Shown: in pieces, positions 6,631 through 15,178 of the stretch
Layout: each line of letters starts with the position of its first letter
Position numbering within the stretch: position 1 is the first letter of the stretch
Source: an uncultured Duodenibacillus sp.
Lineage (GTDB): Bacteria; Pseudomonadota; Gammaproteobacteria; Burkholderiales; Burkholderiaceae_F
Direction of reading: 5' to 3'
NCBI GenBank assembly: GCA_944390715.1
Contig: CALXQS010000001.1
Location: 62,001-126,000, forward strand
DNA: 64,000 nt
The notes under the pieces: generated by a model
Seen by the model: the letters and a program-made list of their open reading frames with translations, nothing else
Databases searched by the model: none
What the model was told of the DNA's origin: nothing
Translations under genes and position numbers: made by a program

Positions 6631-8991
6631 CTAGCGCTTGAGCAGGTTGAGCTTGCGATGAATTTCGCTTTGCGAATCAATCACTTTCTCACCAGCCTTA
6701 GGCGTGAGCTTTGTGTAGCTGCCGTCGGGGTTGAGCATCCACGCATGGATGTTGTCGGCAAGCTGCAGGGCAACAATCTGATTGAGAATGTTGCTTCTGA
6801 GCGCTTCATCGAGCACCGGCGTGAGCACTTCAATGCGGCCGTTGAGATTTCTCGGCATCAAATCAGCGCTGCCGACATACATCTGAGGCTTGCCGCCGTG
6901 GTTGAAGTAGTAGATGCGGGCGTGCTCGAGCAGCTCGCCCACGATGGAGCGCACGGTAATCGTCTCAGAAACGCCCTTAATGCCGGGGCGCAGCGAGCAG
7001 ATGCCGCGAACGATGCATTCGATCTTCACGCCTGCACGGCTGGCTTCGTAGAGCTCGCGAATGATGTCAGGGTCAACGAGCTGATTGCACTTCAAAATGA
7101 TGTGCCCGTTGCCTTCCTTGCGGTGAATTTCCGTCTCTTCACGGATCAGGCGCGTCACATTTGCCCGCAGATGCTTGGGCGAGACAAAGATTCGACGGTA
7201 GTCGTTGATGACGCCAAAGCCCGTCATGACATTAAAGAGATCCTGAACGTCGTTGCCGATCTCAAAGTTCGACGTAAAGAGGCCCAAATCGGTGTAGATC
7301 TTGGCCGAAGACGCGTTGTAATTGCCCGTGCCGATATGCGCATAGCGGCGCAGACCGGTTTCTTCGCGGCGCACAACAAGGCAGAGCTTGGCGTGGATCT
7401 TGAGTCCGGCAAAGCCATAGACCACATTGACGCCGGCGCGCTCGAGCTCTTCGGCCCAATTGATGTTTTGCTCTTCATCAAAGCGAGCCTTGAGTTCGAC
7501 CACAGCCGTCACCTGCTTGCCGCGGCGACGCGCTTCGAGCAGGCTCTTGACCACAGGCGAGTCGCTGCCGCAGCGATACAGCGTCTGCTTGATGGCAACG
7601 ACCTTGGGATCGACCGCAGCCAAATGCAGGAAGCGCAGCACGCTGTTGAAGCTGTCGTAAGGATGGTAGACCATCAGATCTCGCTGGCGCAGCTCTCCGA
7701 ACAAATCTTCGTCGGGCTCAAACGGGGTAGGGAGCTTCGCCTTGAATGGCGGGTACTTGAGATTCGGCCGATCAATGCCGATCAAGCGGATGAATTCGCT
7801 GAAGGCCAAAGGCATGCGGGACTTGTAGATCTGCGTGGGATGCAGATCCAAGTGCTTAATCAAAAATTCCTGCAGCGCTACAGGCATGCCGCGGCCAAGC
7901 TCCAGGCGCACGACGGAACCGAAGCGGCGCTGTTCGACATAGTCGCGCACGGCTGCAAGCAGATCATCGGCTTCGTCTTCCTCAATTTCCCCATCAGTAT
8001 TGCGCGTCACGCGGAACATGCCGTAGTTCTTGACCTGGTAGCCGGGAAAGAGGGTTTCCATGCGGTGCGCAATCAAATCTTCCATGAGCAGAATGCGTCC
8101 TTCGCCGGAAGTGAGGTTGAGCTGCTCGCCTTCGCGCATGTCTTCAGGCAGGAACAAGAAGCGCGGCACGTTGTTCGGGCTCTTGAGCCGCGCAAAGTGC
8201 GGGCGCTGATCGTCGGCATCCTTGCTTCTCAGCTCGATGACAAAGTTGATGCTGCGGCTCGAAATCATCGGGAAGGGACGGCCTGCATCAACTGCCTGCG
8301 GCGTAAGAACCGGGAAGATTTCGTTTTCAAAATACTTATCGAGAATGGCGCGGTGCTTGGGCGAGAGAGACTCATAGCTCACAAAGCGCACGTTTTTCTT
8401 GTCAAGCGCCGGACGAAGCTCCTTGAGCCAAAGAGTTTCGGCCTGATCAAGCATTTCGCAGACGCGGCGGCGAATTTCGGCAAGCTGCTTGGCCGGCGGC
8501 ATTTTGTCTGCCCCGGTCGGCGCCACGCCGCTGCGGGCCTGCCGCTGCAGGTTCATGACGCGCACCATGTAAAACTCGTCAAGATTGTTGAAGAAGATCG
8601 ACAAGAACTTTACGCGCTCCAGAAGCGGCACATCAACATCCATGGCCGTTTCCAGAACTTTGCGGTCAAATTCAATCCAGCTGATTTCACGATTGGTGTA
8701 CAAGAGTGGCGAATCAAGAGAAACATCTGCGGGAGCTACCACTTCAGATTCAGACTTCTTGGCAGTCGTTCTTCTTCTGCCGGCAGGCTTTTTTGCCTCT
8801 GCCTTGGCGCCAGCCTTTGCCGCGGCGCTTCTCGTCGTCTTAACTGCCGCTTTTGTCGTTCTGGAAGACTTGGTCGAACGCTTGGCTGCCGGCTTTGTGT
8901 CTGCGGCTTTGGCTTGCTTTGTCGCGTCAGCAGCAGACTCCTGTGCAGTCGCTTCTGCAGTCTTCTGGTCAATGGTGGTGGGTTCGGTCAC
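6631..8991 (-). CDS. ppk1: Polyphosphate kinase 1 with Lys/Ala-rich N-terminal tail
   Basis: Makes inorganic polyphosphate from ATP (reversible), a stress and energy polymer. The 786-residue product is about 95 residues longer than most Ppk1. The catalytic part starts near residue 97 with LYTNREISWIEFDRKVLE. The phosphorylated-histidine region is seen as GLKIHAK (H533), then HIGTGNYNASSAKIYTDLGLFT, and IECIVRGICSLRPG with the PLD-like C-terminal domains. Residues 1-95 are extremely rich in Ala, Lys, Thr and Arg, like histone H1/AlgP tails. Start is GTG 8991 with GGAG eight bases upstream. Single-gene unit with a strong terminator. The open frame on the other strand is a compositional shadow. 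Confidence 0.96.
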   Translation of the reverse strand: MTEPTTIDQKTAEATAQESAADATKQAKAADTKPAAKRSTKSSRTTKAAVKTTRSAAAKAGAKAEAKKPAGRRRTTAKKSESEVVAPADVSLDSPLLYTNREISWIEFDRKVLETAMDVDVPLLERVKFLSIFFNNLDEFYMVRVMNLQRQARSGVAPTGADKMPPAKQLAEIRRRVCEMLDQAETLWLKELRPALDKKNVRFVSYESLSPKHRAILDKYFENEIFPVLTPQAVDAGRPFPMISSRSINFVIELRSKDADDQRPHFARLKSPNNVPRFLFLPEDMREGEQLNLTSGEGRILLMEDLIAHRMETLFPGYQVKNYGMFRVTRNTDGEIEEDEADDLLAAVRDYVEQRRFGSVVRLELGRGMPVALQEFLIKHLDLHPTQIYKSRMPLAFSEFIRLIGIDRPNLKYPPFKAKLPTPFEPDEDLFGELRQRDLMVYHPYDSFNSVLRFLHLAAVDPKVVAIKQTLYRCGSDSPVVKSLLEARRRGKQVTAVVELKARFDEEQNINWAEELERAGVNVVYGFAGLKIHAKLCLVVRREETGLRRYAHIGTGNYNASSAKIYTDLGLFTSNFEIGNDVQDLFNVMTGFGVINDYRRIFVSPKHLRANVTRLIREETEIHRKEGNGHIILKCNQLVDPDIIRELYEASRAGVKIECIVRGICSLRPGIKGVSETITVRSIVGELLEHARIYYFNHGGKPQMYVGSADLMPRNLNGRIEVLTPVLDEALRSNILNQIVALQLADNIHAWMLNPDGSYTKLTPKAGEKVIDSQSEIHRKLNLLKR

Positions 8992-9512
8992 AGCTCTATC
9001 TCCAGTTTCAAAAGTTTGAGCACTGATATACGGTTGGATTCAGAACATCCGCTCTGCAGCTCAACGCTTTAGCGGGACATCTTCAGCCCTTATCTCCTGA
9101 GTCTTTCACCGCTTCTGTCGATGGACGTCTCATTGAGCATTTTTTCATCATTTTTGAAGCCTTTTTTCGGACCTCAGCCTTAGACTGTAGCACTCTAGTG
9201 CTTCAAAACCATGACAATCCAAAAAATGCCGTTCCTAAACAACAACAGCCCGCAGTCTCATCCCTTCGCGACGGACGAATTTACGCTCGCCGTGCATCGG
9301 CTCGCGCTCTCTCCTATATGCCGCAAAATTAAATTCAAAGAAGGCCTGGAGGCTCTCATAGAAAGAAGAAAATCTGCTGCCTGAAGAAAGTTTGCACAGG
9401 AACACAGGTATCATTGCCAGAGAATGTATTTGATGCATGTTTTGGAAAGCGTTTTTTCGGCATTCTTCCTATCAGCTCAACATGCATCCTTTTTGTATTT
9501 GCAGACAAAGCC
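8992..9512. other. Gene-free divergent region between ppk1 and the two-component genes
   Basis: About 520 bases between two divergent transcription units. It must hold both promoters. I see A/T-rich runs around 9135-9180 and 9300-9400, GGAG for ppk1 at about 9009-9012, and no coding frame with a ribosome binding site or recognisable product. A 67-codon minus-strand frame at 9235-9438 has no Shine-Dalgarno sequence and no recognisable product, and is not accepted. No Pho-box could be recognised by eye. Confidence 0.45.
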
Positions 9513-10169
9513 ATGCGAATTCTGTTGGTTGAAGACGACCCGATGATCGGCGAGGGCGTCGTTGACGGACTCAATGCCGAGGGATACGCCGTCGACTGGG
9601 TTCAGGACGGCAATTCAGCGCTCATTGCGCTTAGAACCACCCCGTTTTCTCTTGTTATTCTCGATCTTGGCCTGCCGGGCAAAGACGGCATCAGCGTACT
9701 GCGCGAAGTGCGATCTCAAAAAATCCATACGCCGGTGCTGGTTACCACTGCACGCGACACAGTCGCTGATCGTGTTGCTGGCCTTGATGCCGGCGCCGAC
9801 GACTATCTCATCAAGCCTTTTGACCTCGATGAGCTCTCGGCACGCATCCGTGCGCTTTTGCGCCGTTCCGTGGGCAGAAGCGAGCCGACCATTGAGCGCG
9901 GCCGGCTCCTGATCAAACCTGAAACCCGGGAAGTCTTTTACAACGGAGAACCGGTTCTGCTCTCGATCAAGGAATATGCGCTGCTTGTGGCTTTGGCAGA
10001 CCGCCCAGGCATTGTGCTCTCGCGCGGCCAACTCGAAGAAAAGCTCTACAACTGGGACTCTTCGGTGGGATCAAACGCCATTGAAGTGCATATTCACCAC
10101 TTAAGAAAGAAGCTCTCGGACGACGCCATTAAAACGGTTCGCGGCGTAGGCTATCTGCTTGAGACGTAG
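9513..10169 (+). CDS. OmpR-family response regulator (QseB/PmrA-like)
   Basis: A 218-residue DNA-binding response regulator. The receiver domain occupies residues 1-115, with the acidic pocket E7-D8-D9, phospho-acceptor D51 in VILDLGLPG, T79-type VTTARD and the lysine in YLIKPF. The winged-helix domain (about residues 125-215) ends with SNAIEVHIHHLRKKL and RGVGYLL, the OmpR/PhoB signature. I used ATG 9513 because MRILLVEDD is the standard receiver start; an upstream frame adds only non-homologous residues. The sensor kinase gene follows after 32 bases, so they form one pair. Closest style is QseB/PmrA, but the target genes are unknown. Confidence 0.93.
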   Translation: MRILLVEDDPMIGEGVVDGLNAEGYAVDWVQDGNSALIALRTTPFSLVILDLGLPGKDGISVLREVRSQKIHTPVLVTTARDTVADRVAGLDAGADDYLIKPFDLDELSARIRALLRRSVGRSEPTIERGRLLIKPETREVFYNGEPVLLSIKEYALLVALADRPGIVLSRGQLEEKLYNWDSSVGSNAIEVHIHHLRKKLSDDAIKTVRGVGYLLET

Positions 10170-10201
10170 TCTTTGCCTTGTGCGCCAGCAGGACAAGCCC
10201 A

Positions 10202-11560
10202 ATGGCAAGCATCCGCAGCAAAATCGTCTTTACCCTCGTCTCGGCGCTTGTCGTTGCCGGGCTCGTGGCTTCGTGGGCTACATATTATTCGACGCGTTCG
10301 GAGTTCTCCGCCATTTTCGACAGCCAGCTCAAGCACACGGCCATGGAAATCGTCGAGTCTGGCGCCATCGACATCAGCCGCATTACCCTTGTCGGCCAGT
10401 CGCCTCAGCTCAATCTCTTCGTTCAGATTTACGATGCGCATGAAAACCGCATCTACATGTCTCAGCATCGCACTCCGTTGCCCGTAGCCGAAGTCGTTGG
10501 CTTCTCGGACGTCAAGCTCGAGTCAGGCGAAGAGTGGCGCCAATACGCAAGCACCGTCGGCACGCGCATCATTCAGGTCGCGCAGCCCATGGACGTGCGC
10601 GACAAACTCGCCGTTTCAGCAGCCATGCGCATCGTGCAGCCCATGCTGGTTTTGATTCCGTTTCTGGCCATTGCCATTTGGTTTGTGATCGTGCAGTCTC
10701 TGCAGCCACTAAACCGAACAGCACGCGCCGTCTCCATGCGCTCGCCCTCGTCTCTTGAGCCTATCGAGATAAAAAATCTTCCCTATGAACTCAAGAGTCT
10801 GGTGGGCGCCATCAACAATCTTTTGCGACGCTTATCCGAAAGTCTCAACGCGCAGCAGCGCTTTGCTTCCGATGCAGCGCACGAATTAAGAACTCCTCTG
10901 GCGGCCATCAAGCTGCAGGCTCAGCTTCTGTCGCGCTGCAAACCCGAAGACAAGGCAAAATACGCTGCTCGCCTGCAGCAAGGCGTAGCCCGCGCAACGC
11001 GCCTTGTCGAGCAGCTGCTGACCATTGCTCGGCTCGATCCGGAAAATGCCGACAAGCCCATGAGCGAAGTTGACCTTGCCGCTGTTGCCTCAAGCGCTGT
11101 TGAGGAGCTCTCCCAAAGTGCCCGCGACAAGGCCATTACGCTCACGGCCCGAGCAGAACCGCTCACAATGATGGGTATGCCCGATGCCATCCACCTGATG
11201 GTGGTCAACCTCGCAGACAACGCCATTCGCTACACGCCGGAAAACGGACGCATCGAAATCGGCGTCAAGCAAAAAGGAAACGATGCCGTCATTACCGTCA
11301 CCGACGACGGACCCGGCATTGCTCCCGAAGAACGAGAGCGCGTCTTTGAACGCTTTTACCGCGCACTCGGCACAAAAGTCTCAGGAACAGGCTTGGGACT
11401 GGCTATTGTCAGTCGCATCGTTGCCATGCACAATGGAACAATCCGGATTACCGATGGTTTTGCTCGCCTCGCACACGACGGTTCTGGCGAGGGGTTTGGG
11501 ACTCAATTTGTGGTAACGCTTCCTCTAACGCCAAACCGTGGATTGCCGCGGCTTTCATGA
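10202..11560 (+). CDS. Sensor histidine kinase (QseC/PmrB-like)
   Basis: A 452-residue membrane kinase that should phosphorylate the regulator just upstream. A first helix (about residues 9-31) and a second (about 146-167) bracket a ~110-residue periplasmic sensor region. The HisKA domain has H227 in SDAAHELRTPLAAIKLQ; the ATPase domain shows the N-box NLADNAIRYTPENG, the G1 box DDGPGIAPEER and GTGLGLAIV. ATG 10202 is preferred: AGGAC lies about eight bases upstream, and the upstream TTG at 10178 has no such signal. The stop codon overlaps the start of the peptidase gene (ATGA), implying coupled translation. Confidence 0.92.
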   Translation: MASIRSKIVFTLVSALVVAGLVASWATYYSTRSEFSAIFDSQLKHTAMEIVESGAIDISRITLVGQSPQLNLFVQIYDAHENRIYMSQHRTPLPVAEVVGFSDVKLESGEEWRQYASTVGTRIIQVAQPMDVRDKLAVSAAMRIVQPMLVLIPFLAIAIWFVIVQSLQPLNRTARAVSMRSPSSLEPIEIKNLPYELKSLVGAINNLLRRLSESLNAQQRFASDAAHELRTPLAAIKLQAQLLSRCKPEDKAKYAARLQQGVARATRLVEQLLTIARLDPENADKPMSEVDLAAVASSAVEELSQSARDKAITLTARAEPLTMMGMPDAIHLMVVNLADNAIRYTPENGRIEIGVKQKGNDAVITVTDDGPGIAPEERERVFERFYRALGTKVSGTGLGLAIVSRIVAMHNGTIRITDGFARLAHDGSGEGFGTQFVVTLPLTPNRGLPRLS

Positions 11561-12705
11561 ATTTCTTCAATCTCTTTGCAGGCCCTCACAATATGCTCGA
11601 ACAATTTCTCAAAGATCTCGCCGAACTCGTCAACCTTGACTGCGGCACGCACAACACTGAAGGCGTCACAAAGGCTGCGCACATCATGCAGCGCCACTTC
11701 GAAGCCCTTGGCTGGAGGGCCGAGCTTGTTGATCTGGGCCCTGAAGTCGGCAAAGGGCTTTTTGCCACCAACAAGCCTGAAGCAGAAAAATTCGATCTTC
11801 TGATGAATGCGCATCTCGATACCGTCTTTGCCGACGGCACCGCCGCAGCCAGACCTTTTGCCGTCAACGGCAATATCGCCACGGGGCCAGGCTGCTCGGA
11901 CTGCAAAGCCGGCGTAGTTTCCATCCTTTACGCACTGAAGGCCGCCGACCCCAAAGATCTTGATCGTCTGGCTATTGCCGTGTGCATGGATCCAGACGAA
12001 GAAACGGGTTCAAAGAATTCAGCCGCATGGATGCGTTCAATCGCCTCTCGCACCAAGCAAGGACTTGTCTTTGAAGCCGCCCGCCCCAACGGAGCTCTGG
12101 TGCGCTCGCGCAAAGGAGCCTATCAGCTTCGCGTGCACGTCAAGGGAATTGCCGCGCATTCAGGCAACAACCCCAAGGCTGGCCGTTCAGCCATTTTAGA
12201 AGCCGCCCGCATGATCAACGAGATTGCCGAGCTCTCGGACTTTGACGGCACGGGCGTAACGGTCAACACGGGCATGATTTCCGGTGGCTCGGCCATCAAC
12301 GTCATTGCCCCGGAGTGCACCTTCGGAGTTGATATCCGCGCCTGGACAGACAAGGACATGGATGAAGCGCTTGCCAAGATTCGCGACCGCGCAGCACATC
12401 CATCGATCGACGGCGTGACGATCAGCATTGATCTTTTTGGCATTACGCCGGCCATGCCGCGCAGCGAAGCGGGCAGCGAACTTGTTGCAAAAATCAACAA
12501 GGCCGCTCAACTCGCTGGCCTCAGCATCGACTGGGTTGATGCTGGCGGCGCTTCCGATGCAAACCACATGGCGCCTTCGGGCTTTGCTGTTGCCGACGGT
12601 CTGGGCCCCATCGGAAACCATGCGCACAGCGAAAAAGAGTGCCTCTGCATTGATTCCATTGAGCCGCGCATCAACATGGTCGTCAAGCTGCTGTCGCTTC
12701 TTTGA
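11557..12705 (+). CDS. M20 family metallopeptidase (glutamate carboxypeptidase-like)
   Basis: A 382-residue zinc-dependent exopeptidase of the M20/M28 clan, closest in style to carboxypeptidase G2-type enzymes that release C-terminal glutamate. Metal ligands are visible: the histidine in NAHLDTVFADG, the aspartate in GPGCSDCKAG, the glutamate pair in DPDEETGS, and the late histidine in GNHAHSEKEC. The dimerisation domain lies at about residues 175-290. There is no signal peptide, so it is probably cytoplasmic. ATG 11557 overlaps the kinase stop; ATG 11593 (MLEQFLKDL) is an alternative that matches the usual family start better. Co-translation with a two-component system is unusual for this family. 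Confidence 0.87.
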   Translation: MNFFNLFAGPHNMLEQFLKDLAELVNLDCGTHNTEGVTKAAHIMQRHFEALGWRAELVDLGPEVGKGLFATNKPEAEKFDLLMNAHLDTVFADGTAAARPFAVNGNIATGPGCSDCKAGVVSILYALKAADPKDLDRLAIAVCMDPDEETGSKNSAAWMRSIASRTKQGLVFEAARPNGALVRSRKGAYQLRVHVKGIAAHSGNNPKAGRSAILEAARMINEIAELSDFDGTGVTVNTGMISGGSAINVIAPECTFGVDIRAWTDKDMDEALAKIRDRAAHPSIDGVTISIDLFGITPAMPRSEAGSELVAKINKAAQLAGLSIDWVDAGGASDANHMAPSGFAVADGLGPIGNHAHSEKECLCIDSIEPRINMVVKLLSLL

Positions 12706-12843
12706 TTGTCCGCTGCTCTTTTTCAAGGCCGCCGAACGTTGCGCCTTTGCTTTGGCGGCCTTTGTTACAAATTTAACGCTCGAGCCACAGATCCCAACGC
12801 TTAAATTCATGTTTTTGGTTTATCGTGCTCGCTATCGATTAAT

Positions 12844-12895
12844 GGCCGGCAAATGAAACAGTTTGCCCGCAGCAAATTTTGAGCTGCTGCCGGCC
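12844..12895 (+). promoter_or_regulatory. Nested hairpin in the htrA leader
   Basis: Outer arms GGCCGGCA (12844-12851) and TGCCGGCC (12888-12895) enclose inner arms GCAGC (12869-12873) and GCTGC (12883-12887). The structure ends 12 bases before the htrA ribosome binding site (CAGGAG at 12908-12913) and is followed by TTCATCCTTTTT. It could be a terminator for the peptidase operon or an attenuator/stability element of the htrA leader; sequence alone does not decide. Confidence 0.5.
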
Positions 12896-12921
12896 TTCAT
12901 CCTTTTTCAGGAGTTCTGACT

Positions 12922-14364
12922 TTGATTCTCAACAACGCTTTCAAGCCGGTCGCGGCTGTCGTTGCCGCCGCCGTTGTGATGACCGGCTCCATGTTTGCCG
13001 TAGGCGCCGCCGGCGCTCAGGAAATTGCCCCCATGACGGCTGCCCAAACGCAGCAGCTGCCCGACTTCGTTCAACTCGTCGAGAAGTACGGCAAGGGCGT
13101 GGTTAACATTTCTACCCTGCGTGAAGCGCGCGTGATCGAAGGCGTCAACCCCTTTGAAGGACTTGACGAACGCCACGCTGAAATCTTCCGCCGCTTCGGC
13201 TTTCCGATGCTCCCCTTTATGGGACCGCGCGAAGAACCTGAAAAGCGCGGTACGGGTTCGGGTTTCATCATCAGCGCCGACGGCTTGATTCTTACCAATC
13301 ATCACGTCGTTGACGGCGCCGACGAAATCACGGTTCGCCTCACCGACAACCGCGAATTCAAAGGAAAGGTTCTCGGCAGCGACGCCAAAACCGATATTGC
13401 CGTCGTCAAAATTGAAGCCAAGGATCTGCCCGTGCTGAAAATGGGCAACAGCGATGATCTCAAAGTCGGCGAATGGGTGGCTGCCATCGGCAGTCCCTTC
13501 GGTCTGGACAACACGGTCACCGCAGGCATTGTCTCGGCTAAGAGCCGCAAGCTTCCGAGCGATCAGTATGTCCCCTTCATCCAGACCGACGTGGCCGTCA
13601 ACCCCGGAAACTCGGGCGGTCCGCTCTTTAACATGAAAGGCGAAGTCGTCGGCATCAACTCGCAGATCTTTTCGACCTCGGGCGGCTTCATGGGATTGTC
13701 TTTTGCCATCCCGAGCAATCTCGCCATGCAGATTAAGGATCAGCTCGTTGAAAAAGGCAAGGTCACGCGCGGACGCATCGGCGTCGTCATTCAGACCGTA
13801 ACGCAAGACCTGGCCGAAAGCTTCGGCATGAAGACGCCCAAGGGCGCCATCGTCAGTCAGATTGACAAGGAAGGCCCCGCTGCCAAGAGCGATCTGCGTG
13901 TGGGCGATGTGATCGTTGCCGTCAACGGCAAGACGATTGACGACAGTGTTGACATGCCCCTGATGATCGGCAACATGACTCCGGGCTCAACAGCCAAGCT
14001 CGACATCATTCGCGACGGCAAGAAGATGACCATCAACGTCAAGGTCGAAGAAGCTGACTCCTCTGCTCCGGCACAAGGAAAAGCCGCGGCCTCAAACGCC
14101 TCCAAGCTGGGCGTAACCGTGCGAGCGCTGTCCGCTGAAGAGCAAAGCAAGGTCGGCACCGAAGGCCTTCTCGTTGTGAAGAGTCAAGGAGCTGCCCGCA
14201 AGGCCGGCATTGCTGAAGGCGACATCATCGTCAATGTCAACGGCACCGCAATCAAGACCGTCAATGATCTCGGCAAGGTCATTGAGAAGAACGCAGGCAA
14301 AACGCTTCGTGTTTTGGTACAGCGCCGCGACGGCCGCATCTTCATCCCGGTGAAGATCAAATAG
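12922..14364 (+). CDS. degP: DegP/HtrA-family periplasmic serine protease
   Basis: A 480-residue Do-type protease that degrades or refolds misfolded envelope proteins. The start is TTG 12922, with CAGGAG eight bases upstream; the signal peptide runs to about residue 33 (cleavage after GAAGA). The trypsin-like domain shows the catalytic triad H128 in TNHHVV, D158 in AKTDIAVV and S231 in NPGNSGGP. Two PDZ domains follow at about residues 295-385 and 395-478. It contains the DegQ/DegS-like loop with EEPEKRGTGSGFI. Transcribed alone between a leader hairpin and a strong terminator. The specific paralogue name (degP, degQ or mucD) is not certain. Confidence 0.95.
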   Translation: MILNNAFKPVAAVVAAAVVMTGSMFAVGAAGAQEIAPMTAAQTQQLPDFVQLVEKYGKGVVNISTLREARVIEGVNPFEGLDERHAEIFRRFGFPMLPFMGPREEPEKRGTGSGFIISADGLILTNHHVVDGADEITVRLTDNREFKGKVLGSDAKTDIAVVKIEAKDLPVLKMGNSDDLKVGEWVAAIGSPFGLDNTVTAGIVSAKSRKLPSDQYVPFIQTDVAVNPGNSGGPLFNMKGEVVGINSQIFSTSGGFMGLSFAIPSNLAMQIKDQLVEKGKVTRGRIGVVIQTVTQDLAESFGMKTPKGAIVSQIDKEGPAAKSDLRVGDVIVAVNGKTIDDSVDMPLMIGNMTPGSTAKLDIIRDGKKMTINVKVEEADSSAPAQGKAAASNASKLGVTVRALSAEEQSKVGTEGLLVVKSQGAARKAGIAEGDIIVNVNGTAIKTVNDLGKVIEKNAGKTLRVLVQRRDGRIFIPVKIK

Positions 14365-14384
14365 TCTTTTCTTCTGCTTTCTGG

Positions 14385-14424
14385 AAAACCGTCCGACTGC
14401 TTCAAAACAGCGGACGGTTTTTTG
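14385..14424 (+). terminator. Rho-independent terminator of the degP-like gene
   Basis: Perfect ten-base arms AAAACCGTCC (14385-14394) and GGACGGTTTT (14412-14421) with a 17-base loop, followed by further Ts. It begins 20 bases after the protease stop codon. Confidence 0.9.
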
Positions 14425-14502
14425 CACAAGCCTGTCTTTTCCTCTCGGCAGCGTACGGGCACGCGCGGCTGCGAGTTTTGATTCAGACTGCCTTCTTAGA
14501 AG

Positions 14503-14539
14503 AAAACAGCCGACATGCACGCGCAGGCCGGCTGTTTTT
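14503..14539 (-). terminator. Terminator of the RND efflux operon (possibly bidirectional)
   Basis: Ten-base arms AAAACAGCCG (14503-14512) and CGGCTGTTTT (14529-14538). It lies 34 bases beyond the tetR stop codon on the minus strand, where the hairpin ends in CTGTTTTCT; the plus strand ends in TTTTT too, so it can act both ways between two converging units. Confidence 0.75.
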
Positions 14540-14572
14540 CATTGCTTTGCGAATTTTGCAAAATCTAGAGAA

Positions 14573-15178
14573 TCAGGATCTCGTCTGATCAAATTTTCTG
14601 TCTGTTTCCCATTGATTGAGCACCTGGATGGCTATTTCGTTGGCGAGCTTTTCGCGGTCGATTTTCTGAGCCACGGCACGAATAGCCAAGCCGTCCATCA
14701 CGGCCATGTCAACCGTGATGCGCACCTCGAGCCACTTATCATCGGCGTCGCCGTAGCTGCGGTACATCTGTGCAAGCAGCTCGCGAATCTTGTCGTCAGA
14801 TCGAACAATGATCTGCCGAAGCTGATCGTTGTGCACGGCCTCGGCAAATATCTCAAGCGTCACACGGGCGCGCTTCATGTCCATGCTGGCGAGTGCGATG
14901 TCACGAAGATGCTGCAGCCGCTCCTGTCGCGTCGGCTTGGAGTACTTAAGCCGCGCAACCTGATCGGCAAGTTTTTTCACCTCTCTTTCGGCCAAGCACT
15001 CAACAATGGCTGCTTTGCCGTGAAAATAGTTGTAGAGGTTGCCTACGCTCATGCCGGTGCGGCGAGCCACTTCCACCATGGTCGTGGCATTGAACCCTTT
15101 TTCCGCAAAGCACTCTCGAGCAACGTCAAGAATTTCCTCCCGACGCTGCTCGTAGAGATTAAAGTCAAGAACGGTCAT
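14573..15178 (-). CDS. TetR/AcrR-family repressor of the efflux operon
   Basis: A 201-residue regulator. The N-terminal helix-turn-helix is ATTMVEVARRTGMSVGNLYNYFHGK (residues about 28-53), typical of TetR proteins, and the remainder is an all-helical ligand-binding domain. ATG 15178 has a perfect GGAGG (15185-15189) six bases upstream; a longer frame to 15235 lies inside the outer membrane channel gene and is not needed. The gene overlaps the end of that channel gene by 14 bases and is therefore the last gene of the pump operon, not divergent from it as AcrR or TtgR are. Palindromes upstream of the operon are its likely operators, giving autoregulation. Confidence 0.9.
   Translation of the reverse strand: MTVLDFNLYEQRREEILDVARECFAEKGFNATTMVEVARRTGMSVGNLYNYFHGKAAIVECLAEREVKKLADQVARLKYSKPTRQERLQHLRDIALASMDMKRARVTLEIFAEAVHNDQLRQIIVRSDDKIRELLAQMYRSYGDADDKWLEVRITVDMAVMDGLAIRAVAQKIDREKLANEIAIQVLNQWETDRKFDQTRS

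Noticed and set aside
6658-9072. Very long uninterrupted plus-strand frame (804 codons) opposite ppk1
   Set aside because: It mirrors the conserved ppk1 gene exactly, has no ribosome binding site and codes for low-complexity Arg/His/Ala-rich peptides typical of antisense frames in GC-biased genes.
9235-9438. 67-codon minus-strand frame in the ppk1/two-component gap
   Set aside because: No ribosome binding site, no recognisable product, and it overlaps the likely promoter of the response regulator.
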